A stretch of DNA of 5,873 nt from Helicobacteraceae bacterium (GTDB lineage: Bacteria > Campylobacterota > Campylobacteria > Campylobacterales > Sulfurimonadaceae): assembly GCA_027081565.1 (NCBI GenBank), contig JALWKG010000105.1, positions 1 through 5,873 on the forward strand. Direction: 5' to 3'. The position numbers and the translations under genes are program-made. Below are positions 1-5,813 of the stretch, in pieces. The notes beneath the pieces were generated by a model. The model made no database searches, was not told the DNA's origin, and was given only the letters and a program-made list of their open reading frames with translations. Position 1 is the first letter of the stretch; every line of letters starts with the position of its first letter.

Positions 1-510
1 GGTTTGCGTATAGAGGGACTGGCCTTTATGCCGGGCTTTGGTTTTGCTATTGCTGCGACAGCATTGGTAGGACAGAATCTAGGCGCTAAGCGTTTAGACG
101 CTGCTTATGAGACGGGGCTTTATGCCATCAAAATTGCGGCTGCCTTTATGGGGACACTAGGCATTTTCTTAGCACTTTTTCCTACATTTTTTATAAGCTT
201 TTTCACTCAAGATCTTGAGACGATTGAAGCTGCTTCCATCTACCTGCAACTGGTTGGTATCTCTCAAGTTCCCTTAGCTATGACCTTTGTCATCAATGGG
301 GCACTTCGTGGTGCAGGTGCCACCAAGACTACGCTCAAGGTAAATGTCACATCACTGTGGGTTCTTCGTGTTATACCCTCTCTTATTCTCTACACTTTAG
401 GGTTTGAATTGATTTGGATCTTTATTGCTATGACGGTTGAGACCTTTATTAAGGGTGGGGTATTTTTATATATTTATCAGAAGAAGGGGTGGCAGCAGAC
501 GGCAGTTTGA
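1..510 (+). CDS. MATE-family efflux transporter, C-terminal part (5' end outside window)
   Basis: This is the last ~169 residues of a MATE (NorM/DinF-type) multidrug or organic-cation/Na+ or H+ antiporter of the inner membrane. The frame is open to the left edge, so the TTG at position 4 is an internal Leu codon and not a start. Family members are about 440-460 residues with 12 helices, so roughly helices 8-12 are present. Visible hallmarks are the LAFMPGFGFAIAATALVGQNLGA region of the C-terminal bundle (residues ~7-29 of the fragment), which carries the family's VGQNLGA signature. GALRGAGATKTT follows at ~99-110. Further hydrophobic helices lie at about 41-68, 77-102, 118-135 and 137-159, and the tail is basic (YQKKGW). 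The gene converges on the minus-strand division operon and is unrelated to it in function. The substrate cannot be read from this fragment. Family assignment is secure. Confidence 0.93.
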   Translation, partial: GLRIEGLAFMPGFGFAIAATALVGQNLGAKRLDAAYETGLYAIKIAAAFMGTLGIFLALFPTFFISFFTQDLETIEAASIYLQLVGISQVPLAMTFVINGALRGAGATKTTLKVNVTSLWVLRVIPSLILYTLGFELIWIFIAMTVETFIKGGVFLYIYQKKGWQQTAV

Positions 511-532
511 TTTTTAGAGTTTGTTGGTAAAT

Positions 533-545
533 ACGATTAAATCGT
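533..545. repeat. Small perfect hairpin (ACGAT-TAA-ATCGT)
   Basis: A 5-bp stem with a 3-nt loop sits 23 bp after the MATE stop codon. AGAGT (516-520) and ACTCT (547-551) flank it and could extend the pairing asymmetrically. No T-run follows directly on the plus strand, and the stem is AT-rich, so it is a poor intrinsic terminator. It is recorded only as the nearest fold to the end of the MATE gene. Confidence 0.25.
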
Positions 546-595
546 CACTCTTAAATTTCTTTGAACTTTGAAACTTTATCTTGCCTCCCTCTCTT

Positions 596-613
596 TTTTT
601 GTCGGTACAAAAA
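596..613. repeat. AT-rich hairpin (TTTTTGT-CGGT-ACAAAAA)
   Basis: A 7-bp stem with a 4-nt CGGT loop lies in the middle of the convergent gap. The T and A runs are part of the stem itself, so either strand would give a U-rich or A-rich arm. The stem has one GC pair, so it is too weak to call a bidirectional terminator, although its placement between convergent genes would suit one. Confidence 0.2.
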
Positions 614-718
614 GGTGATGGTAAATGGGATATAGTCACAATTATCAAGAAAGTTCCAACAGAGAAAACAAAGACTGAAAGAACTTTTGAATTGATATCT
701 GTGTAGGAAAGAGAAACT

Positions 719-1915
719 CTACTTGATCAGCGTCATAGGATCAATATGATAACTGTCTTGTGTCACTTCAAAAGTAAGTTCATTATTCACCCGTCCAATA
801 ATAGCCCCCCTTTTTACTTTTTTCCCTTTTCTAATTGTAGGAGCGATCTGGTCTAAATGGGCATAGATCGTATGAAGACCATTAGAATGTTTGATGATCA
901 CAACATTGTCAAGCAGTTGGGTCTTTTTGGCCAGTATGACCTTTCCATTGAGAATAGTTCTTACCTTGGCGTTACGCTGTCTTGGCTGTAGAGAGACTGA
1001 CTCATTATAGATCTTGATCTTATAAATAGGATCGGTGTACGGCCCAAACTTCTTCACCAGCTTATAGTTGGAGAGTGGCGCGATGGTCTTTTTACCACGA
1101 TACTTCTTGGAACGGACACGCTGATAGCTTGAACCCTTTTTAGTCACTTTGGCATGAGAGTTTTTCTTCTGCCTGCGAGGCTTTTCAGCTTTTTTCTGCG
1201 CCTCACTCTTAATAATGTTGAGTCTTGCCAGTGTGTTTTTTAAGGCTCTTTTCTGGGCAATAAGTTTGTCCATAGAACGTCGATATCTCTTTTTCTCTTT
1301 TTGCATCTTTTTCAGAGAACTTTTGCTCTCTTGGGTCAGTTTCAATAGCCTTGCCTTTTTTTTGTCTATGCTGCTGATCTCTGTTTTAAGCTTTTTTGTA
1401 CGGCTTTGATAAGAGCTGATATCTTTGGCATTGGCACTGTAATTCTCTTCCAAACGTGTGATCTTATGCTGGATGTCTCTGTTGAGAGCTTCGAGGATCT
1501 CTTCGGTCATCACAGACTCAGTTGTAGCGTTATACTTCTCTTTGACTAAGTCATTTATTGAGATGTTCCTGGCGATGGCATTGATCAGCTCTTTTTCAAT
1601 GAGGCCCTGTTTTCCTTGAAGGAGCAACTGCTTGTCTTGAAGTTGTGCCAACTCTTTTTGGTTGGATGCATAGTGTTTTTGTGAGACCTTTAACTGTTCA
1701 CTGAGTTTGGAGATCTCTTTCTCCTGCCGGCTGAGGTCTTTTTCTGTTTTCTTGATCTCTTTGGCAGTATGAGAGAGCTTTTTATGAAGACTGGAGTACT
1801 TTCTGTCATAACTGTGGATCTCTTTAGTCGTTTTTTTGATCTCTTTGGTGACATTTTGTGCTTTAGCACAAAGAGAGGTTGTTATAAGAAGCAGGGCCAG
1901 TAAGAGTATGCGCAT
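719..1915 (-). CDS. EnvC-like murein hydrolase activator: coiled coil plus degenerate M23/LytM domain
   Basis: A 398-residue secreted periplasmic protein, close in size and layout to E. coli EnvC (~420). The N-terminus (1-20, MRILLLALLL...AKA) is a signal peptide. The Cys at 16 is preceded by Leu at -1, so a lipobox is unlikely. Residues ~20-240 are a long, Lys/Glu-rich coiled coil. Residues ~240-276 are a very basic linker, and ~284-398 are an M23 (LytM) fold (FGPYTDP, ILNGKVI, NVVIIKHSNGLHTIYAHL, KGKKVKRGAIIG). The zinc ligands of active M23 peptidases appear lost. The HxGxD position reads NESVS (N304, S308) and the final HLHFEV reads ELTFEV (379-384); only the His of YAHL (353) remains. 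This predicts a non-catalytic activator of cell-wall amidases controlled by FtsEX. The ATG overlaps the ftsX TGA by one base (TGATG), with an AAGAGG-type ribosome site 4 nt upstream. I infer the role from domains and operon position. Confidence 0.88.
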   Translation of the reverse strand: MRILLLALLLITTSLCAKAQNVTKEIKKTTKEIHSYDRKYSSLHKKLSHTAKEIKKTEKDLSRQEKEISKLSEQLKVSQKHYASNQKELAQLQDKQLLLQGKQGLIEKELINAIARNISINDLVKEKYNATTESVMTEEILEALNRDIQHKITRLEENYSANAKDISSYQSRTKKLKTEISSIDKKKARLLKLTQESKSSLKKMQKEKKRYRRSMDKLIAQKRALKNTLARLNIIKSEAQKKAEKPRRQKKNSHAKVTKKGSSYQRVRSKKYRGKKTIAPLSNYKLVKKFGPYTDPIYKIKIYNESVSLQPRQRNAKVRTILNGKVILAKKTQLLDNVVIIKHSNGLHTIYAHLDQIAPTIRKGKKVKRGAIIGRVNNELTFEVTQDSYHIDPMTLIK

Positions 1916-2727
1916 CAGACCTCTTCTTTATGACCAATAACAATAAGTGTTGCCAAGATAATAGAGAGACTCAGGGCCACACCAAAGATCAGCAGGCTGT
2001 CATTAAGGGTGTCAAAGACAAGTACATCAATTCCGATCTCATGCAGTTGTTCACTGCCTATGTGAATGAAATCTGCATAGGCAAAGGTACCTACGGCCAA
2101 GATCGAGGCTATGATAGCATCAACTATAGAGAGTCTAAACAAAACAGCAGACCGCATCCAGACAGGTGCACCAAACATCGCCATAATACTCATTCTCTCA
2201 TTATGCTGGAACTGCCAAATACGCATCTCTTTTAAGATCAGAAGTGAGGTGACGGCAAAGATACCGATGGCAAAAAGTATAGATATAGACTTGTAAAGCA
2301 GCAGTAGTTTGTAGATGGTGTCATGGCTTTTGGAAAAGTCTTCAATGCGGGTAATATTTTGGTTCTTCTGCAACTTTTTACGCAGTGAGACGATCTCATC
2401 CGGTGTAGGGTAGTGGTTGAGATGCAGGGAGTAAAAGTGTGGAAGTGCAAGTTTTAAAAGGTCGATATGTCTCTGTTTCATCTGTGACTGCAGGTGCTCT
2501 AATACCTTTTTTGTTGAGAGCTCTTCTGCTGCTAAGATGGTAGGGCTTATGGCGACTAAAGCCTCTGGTTTGACACTTTTTTTTGTGACGACGACGATAC
2601 TGTAGTTTTTGTTAAGATCTTTTTCATAAGCACTGACGGTACGCTCGATCACTATATAGATCTGCATAGTAAAGACAATGGTGAAAAGTGCAATGATCAA
2701 AGAGAGGTGGTTTTTAACTGATCTCAT
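1915..2727 (-). CDS. ftsX: Cell-division protein FtsX, permease-like subunit
   Basis: Membrane partner of FtsE in the divisome ABC-type complex, which passes ATP-driven conformational change to periplasmic peptidoglycan-hydrolase activators. A 270-residue protein is predicted with the classic FtsX layout: helix 1 at ~8-28, a periplasmic domain at ~30-140, and helices at ~144-166, ~195-218 and ~244-265. The cytoplasmic loop after helix 2 carries IMAMFGAP (181-188), matching the conserved '[LI]FGA' loop of FtsX proteins. The open frame extends upstream to 2805, but that stretch lies inside ftsE. The ATG at 2727 is chosen because a strong GGAGGT site lies 7 nt before it and the protein then begins right before helix 1. 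It is shorter than E. coli FtsX (~350) because it lacks the long cytoplasmic N-terminus. It overlaps ftsE by 14 nt and the downstream EnvC-like gene by 1 nt, which suggests coupled translation. Confidence 0.9.
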   Translation of the reverse strand: MRSVKNHLSLIIALFTIVFTMQIYIVIERTVSAYEKDLNKNYSIVVVTKKSVKPEALVAISPTILAAEELSTKKVLEHLQSQMKQRHIDLLKLALPHFYSLHLNHYPTPDEIVSLRKKLQKNQNITRIEDFSKSHDTIYKLLLLYKSISILFAIGIFAVTSLLILKEMRIWQFQHNERMSIMAMFGAPVWMRSAVLFRLSIVDAIIASILAVGTFAYADFIHIGSEQLHEIGIDVLVFDTLNDSLLIFGVALSLSIILATLIVIGHKEEV

Positions 2728-3385
2728 AAACAGTACCTCCCTCAATGTTAAAGTGTTTATAGCTAACACCCAAGTCTTCTGGTATGTGGTGTGTGACGAT
2801 AACAACGGTTGCTTTTAGTTGGGTGTTGGCCCCCTCTAGTAGGTTCCAAATGAGTCTTGAAGAGTAGTCGTCCAAGTTTCCTGTAGGCTCATCGGCCAAG
2901 ATCAATATAGGGTTATGTGCGAGTGCTCTTGCCATAGCAACACGCTGTTGCTCACCACCGCTTAACTCTTGTGGATACTTCTCTTTTTTATGTGAAAGTT
3001 TGACATGGTTGAGCAGTTTATCTACCTGAATATCGCTAATGTCTTTAGCATAACCGTTGATAAGCAGTGGCAAGGCTACATTTTTCTCTATGTTCCAATC
3101 TTTGATCAACTTATAGTCTTGAAAGACGATCCCGATATGGCGGCGTAAAAAATTGAGTCTAGCATTGGTGATGTTGTTGACCTCTACCCCTCCCACTATC
3201 AGGGAACCGTTTTCAGGTCGTAATGCCCCGTAAAATGAACGAAGCAGGGTAGACTTACCACTACCACTGGCCCCGGTAATAAAAACAAAGTCACCAGAAC
3301 TGACCGAAAAGTTAGCTTTGGATATGATAGTCTCTTCACTGTTATAGGCAAGAGAGATATCTTCTGCCATGATCACCTTATCCAT
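2714..3385 (-). CDS. ftsE: Cell-division ATP-binding protein FtsE
   Basis: Cytoplasmic ABC ATPase that drives FtsX. All expected motifs are present in 223 residues, the usual FtsE length: Walker A GASGSGKST (38-46), Q-loop Gln 89 in VFQDYKL, signature LSGGEQQR (141-148), Walker B LILADEPTGNLD (161-172) and switch His 199 in VTHH. The QDYKL Q-loop and EPTGNLD are typical of FtsE/LolD-type ATPases, and the immediate downstream ftsX decides for FtsE. Two starts are possible. The ATG at 3385 keeps the whole first strand (VIMAEDISLAY) but overlaps the trmB end by 8 nt and has a poor ribosome site. The ATG at 3370 (218 residues) has AAGGTG just upstream, and that site overlaps the trmB stop. I keep 3385 because the family aligns through residue ~4, at moderate certainty. 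Confidence 0.95.
   Translation of the reverse strand: MDKVIMAEDISLAYNSEETIISKANFSVSSGDFVFITGASGSGKSTLLRSFYGALRPENGSLIVGGVEVNNITNARLNFLRRHIGIVFQDYKLIKDWNIEKNVALPLLINGYAKDISDIQVDKLLNHVKLSHKKEKYPQELSGGEQQRVAMARALAHNPILILADEPTGNLDDYSSRLIWNLLEGANTQLKATVVIVTHHIPEDLGVSYKHFNIEGGTVYEIS
2735..2740 (-). promoter_or_regulatory. Ribosome binding site of ftsX, inside ftsE
   Basis: GGAGGT, a near-ideal Shine-Dalgarno sequence, sits within the last codons of ftsE and 7 nt upstream of the ATG at 2727. It fixes the ftsX start against the longer open frame beginning at 2805. It is the strongest ribosome site I see in the window, suggesting ftsX is not dependent only on coupling. Confidence 0.85.
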
Positions 3386-4550
3386 GGATGAGACCGTCTA
3401 AATGTTTGTGTACCGCAAAGTTTATCTGTGAAGGTACCGGTTGTGTTGGAAAGTAGTAGCTTTTATCGTTGCCTACTATGACATAAAGATGTTCCGGTCG
3501 CTCAAAACTGCCCATAGAAATACGGAGCATCATACGGTCGTCATCTGTTTTATAAAGACGCTCAAAATGGATAAATCCACCCTCTGTTTTTTCAGTGGTA
3601 CTATTGAGTGCCATGATACGTGGTTCATCGAGACCTGTTGAAAACTCAAAACTACCGCCAATCTTGATCTCTGGACTGATCTCTTCATTGATAAGGGTGA
3701 TGTCATAGATGTTTTTTTCCATCTTCTTCCAACGGTCTTCATATTTGGAACTAATCGCGATCTCTTGGTTTTTGTTCACCATCAGTTTGGCTTTGTTCAG
3801 AGAGATAAAGGTCTCCCAGGAGTAAGCAAAATAGTTTTCACTGTCGGTACGCAGTTCAAGTTGTCCCTGGAGGGCAAGTACTCGAGTGGACTCGTTGATA
3901 AAAGCGGTAGAGATAACACGGCGATGTGGCTTTTTGTCCCAAGGCACCGGAAAGTGGACATATATCTTACTGACAATGTTTGAAGGAACCAACTCCAAAA
4001 AGAGACGGGCATCGTAGTCAAGCAAGATAACATTTTTGAGTCCCAAAATATTGATCTGTTTCAGCGCTTGTTCCACCGAAGGTTTATGGATCTCTATCCC
4101 AATAAAAAGAACGTCAGGGTTCTCTTGTGCCTGGTGTAAAAGATGGCGTCCTGAACCAAAACCAACCTCTATACGAACATCTTTAGCCTCAGGAAAGCCT
4201 TTGGCAAAGTCATGAATGCTCCATAAAGCTTCATCTTTTTCCAAGTGGATGTTTTTAGAGGTGTCATCAACATTTGAAGAGAGGATCTCACTTTCAGAAA
4301 GTGCTGCATAAGCATTAAGTGCGCGTTTGACGATGTAAGTAGGTGAAGGACGGGAGATCTTTTCACTTTTCAGTAAGATATCTTTTTCACCATCTTTGAC
4401 TAAAAGAAAAAAAGATTTATCTTCGAGTGTTACAGAAATAAGGTGCTCATCTTTGTAGACAACATTACTGGCCAAAAAGTTAAAAGCAGTCTCCTCATGA
4501 CGAGCAGGCATAGTAACGGGTTTAAATGACTTTATATGGATATGTGGCAT
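3378..4550 (-). CDS. trmB: tRNA (guanine-N7-)-methyltransferase, long Campylobacterota form
   Basis: SAM-dependent enzyme that makes m7G46 in the variable loop of tRNAs. The 390-residue protein is much longer than E. coli TrmB (239). The methyltransferase core is about 124-290, with ~120 extra residues before it and ~100 after, as I remember for Campylobacter TrmB (~390). Core motifs are EVGFGSGRH (SAM loop, 128-136), GIEIHKPSV (151-159, E153 binding SAM ribose), LLDYDA (D180) and HFPVPWDKKPHRRV (199-212). RTDSENY (234-240) and SSKYEDRW (267-274, equivalent to the E. coli T217/E220 region) follow. The usual FPDPW Asp is Val 202 here, which is the one notable departure. The ATG lies 3 nt after the upstream lipoprotein stop; the nearest purine-rich site (AGAGGA, 4564-4569) is 13 nt away, so translation is probably coupled. 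The family is clear; activity rests on the retained residues. Confidence 0.93.
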   Translation of the reverse strand: MPHIHIKSFKPVTMPARHEETAFNFLASNVVYKDEHLISVTLEDKSFFLLVKDGEKDILLKSEKISRPSPTYIVKRALNAYAALSESEILSSNVDDTSKNIHLEKDEALWSIHDFAKGFPEAKDVRIEVGFGSGRHLLHQAQENPDVLFIGIEIHKPSVEQALKQINILGLKNVILLDYDARLFLELVPSNIVSKIYVHFPVPWDKKPHRRVISTAFINESTRVLALQGQLELRTDSENYFAYSWETFISLNKAKLMVNKNQEIAISSKYEDRWKKMEKNIYDITLINEEISPEIKIGGSFEFSTGLDEPRIMALNSTTEKTEGGFIHFERLYKTDDDRMMLRISMGSFERPEHLYVIVGNDKSYYFPTQPVPSQINFAVHKHLDGLIHG

Positions 4551-4553
4551 AGG

Positions 4554-5813
4554 CTATTTTTTGTCCTCTAATTTGACATGAACGCTGTTTGACGGTGCTG
4601 AACGGATGCCATTTTTGTCTACGGCAACAACACTAAAGGTGTAAGCCTCTCCTGGTTTCAGCGAGCTGTCTATCATCAAGCTTTTTTTGATGTTTTTAAA
4701 CTCTTTGGTCTCACTCGAGATAAAGTTCTTTTCTGTCTCTTTGATCACAACAAATGAGACAGTTCTCGCATCTGTCGACTTCCAGGTCAGCTGTACTGTA
4801 GCATTTTCTACCATCGCTACCAGGTTTCTAGGAGGACGTGGTGCATCGAGTGTTGTGCCTACCGTTGGTGTTACGGCTTTGAGCTCACCTTCAAGATGAT
4901 CTTTACTGACACCCACCACTTTATAGAAGTAGCGTTTAGAAGGCTCTGCCACTTGGTCTTTGTATCGCATACCTTTTTGTTTAGTGGCGATCAGTTTGTA
5001 AGAACCGTTTTTACTGCTTGAGCGGTAGATGTTATAGTAGGCGACATTGGCACGGTTGGCATCTTGCCAGCTTAGCTCTATATATCCGGGTTTGCCTTGA
5101 GTAGCTCTGAGTTGAGAGACGGCAGTTGGCAGTGCTTTGGTCAAGACAGCAACCACCTTGGAAGGTTTAGAGATCAGGTCATTATAGGTGACGGCTCGAA
5201 GACGGTACTCATAACGGGTACTGTCTTTGAGCTTTGTATCTATATATTCAGCATTGAGGCGACCTTCGATGTTTTTTATCTTTTTCCAACCCTCTGCACC
5301 ATTGGTACGGCGTTCAAGAATATATCCAACTACGGCGCTGTTGGTATGAGGACGCCAAATCAGTTTGGCAGCACGGGCCATAGGCTCTGCACCGCTGAAA
5401 AAACTGACAGATGCTAAAAGTGGTTTTGTTTTGACAGCAATCTTTTTGGTAGCTAAAGAGGTGTTTCCCTTTTCATTATAAGTCGCAAAACTGTAGTAGT
5501 AGAGTGTCTCTGGTTTCAGTTCATCGTTCAGATAGTGGGTGACATTACGATTATTGACAGCATCGATGTTATGCAGTTTGTTTGGTGTATCTGACTCTGG
5601 GTCGTTGCGGTAAACATAGACGCCCTGAACACGTGCATCGGTAATAGGTTTCCACTCAAAAGCAGCAGCAGTCATGTCGGTGAGAAAACCATTGAGGGCT
5701 ACCTTGGGTAGAGATTTGTCTACTTTAGCTGGTTTTGGTGCACTTTCATTACAAGCGCTAAGAAGCACTAATATCGAAGTGGCGCTCAAAATTTTCATGA
5801 GGTAGTTGTTCAT
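4554..5813 (-). CDS. flpA: Fibronectin type III repeat lipoprotein, FlpA-like
   Basis: A 419-residue lipoprotein probably anchored at the outer membrane and exposed to the periplasm or surface. The signal peptide is MNNYLMKILSATSILVLLSA with lipobox LSAC and lipidation at Cys 21. After a short linker come four FN3-like repeats at about 36-130, 131-227, 228-320 and 326-416. Each has a strand-B Trp (W54, W153, W249, W344) followed by a V..Y-type strand C, and a late aromatic strand such as YYYSFAT, YEYRLRAV, YFYKVVGV and YTFSVVAV. Gene order upstream of trmB-ftsE matches C. jejuni FlpA (Cj1279c), a fibronectin-binding adhesin. WRPHTNSAV at 153-161 resembles the reported FlpA binding peptide. 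The ATG at 5813 is chosen over an upstream TTG at 5831 because AGGAG lies 7 nt before it and the signal peptide then starts normally. The role in this organism is unknown; homology is likely, adhesin function is not shown. Confidence 0.82.
   Translation of the reverse strand: MNNYLMKILSATSILVLLSACNESAPKPAKVDKSLPKVALNGFLTDMTAAAFEWKPITDARVQGVYVYRNDPESDTPNKLHNIDAVNNRNVTHYLNDELKPETLYYYSFATYNEKGNTSLATKKIAVKTKPLLASVSFFSGAEPMARAAKLIWRPHTNSAVVGYILERRTNGAEGWKKIKNIEGRLNAEYIDTKLKDSTRYEYRLRAVTYNDLISKPSKVVAVLTKALPTAVSQLRATQGKPGYIELSWQDANRANVAYYNIYRSSSKNGSYKLIATKQKGMRYKDQVAEPSKRYFYKVVGVSKDHLEGELKAVTPTVGTTLDAPRPPRNLVAMVENATVQLTWKSTDARTVSFVVIKETEKNFISSETKEFKNIKKSLMIDSSLKPGEAYTFSVVAVDKNGIRSAPSNSVHVKLEDKK

Larger units (their letters stand above)
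514..648 (-). other. Protein-like short open frame in the gap (possible gene remnant or small membrane peptide)
   Basis: On the minus strand, one frame is open from a TGA at 727-729 to a TAA at 514-516, about 70 codons, crossing the whole gap. It lies one register away from the end of the M23-like gene. There is no ATG and no clear ribosome binding site. The first usable start codons are TTG at 648 (44 residues) and GTG at 639. The conceptual product has a hydrophobic stretch (VFVFSVGTFLIIVTI, mostly upstream of the TTG) followed by a basic stretch (CTDKKREGGKIKFQSSKKFK), and it ends SDDLIVFTNKL. I recognise no family. The composition looks more protein-like than random gap sequence, but it may be a decayed gene, part of a repeat element, or chance. 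Confidence 0.2.
515..721. repeat. Gap segment bounded by an 8-bp perfect inverted repeat (possible MITE-like element)
   Basis: Almost the whole gap between the two convergent genes is bracketed by TAGAGTTT (515-522) and its exact reverse complement AAACTCTA (714-721). The left copy starts 5 bp after the MATE stop codon. The right copy contains the TAG stop of the M23-like gene (719-721). TTGAT occurs just outside both ends (507-511 and 723-727), but it is not immediately adjacent to the repeats, so it is only a weak candidate for a target-site duplication. Inside are an inverted pair AAAGTTC (650-656)/GAACTTT (681-687), a further GAACTTT at 563-569, and short AT-rich hairpins. A small non-autonomous mobile element is one reading; a chance match or a folded 3' UTR is as plausible without copy-number data. 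Confidence 0.25.

Noticed and set aside
511..718. Intrinsic terminator for either converging transcript
   Set aside because: The hairpins at 533-545 and 596-613 are short and AT-rich with no proper following T-run; I cannot support a call.
1215..1409. Plus-strand open frame opposite the coiled coil
   Set aside because: Its Phe/Ser/Leu-rich text is the antisense image of Lys/Glu-rich coiled-coil codons; no ribosome site or homology is apparent.
1865..1875. Lipobox in the EnvC-like protein (TSLCA around Cys 16)
   Set aside because: The residue before Cys is Leu, where lipoproteins need Gly/Ala/Ser; an AKA-type signal peptidase I site follows and suits EnvC-like proteins.
1930..2296. Plus-strand open frames opposite ftsX
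   Set aside because: They are overlapping, unlike known proteins, and explained as shadows of the well-supported ftsX.
1915..2805. FtsX start at 2805
   Set aside because: The first 26 codons lie inside ftsE, are not FtsX-like, and the ATG at 2727 has a far better GGAGGT site.
5097..5417. 106-residue plus-strand open frame opposite the FN3 repeats
   Set aside because: It lies wholly antisense to a gene with clear domain structure and has no recognisable motif.
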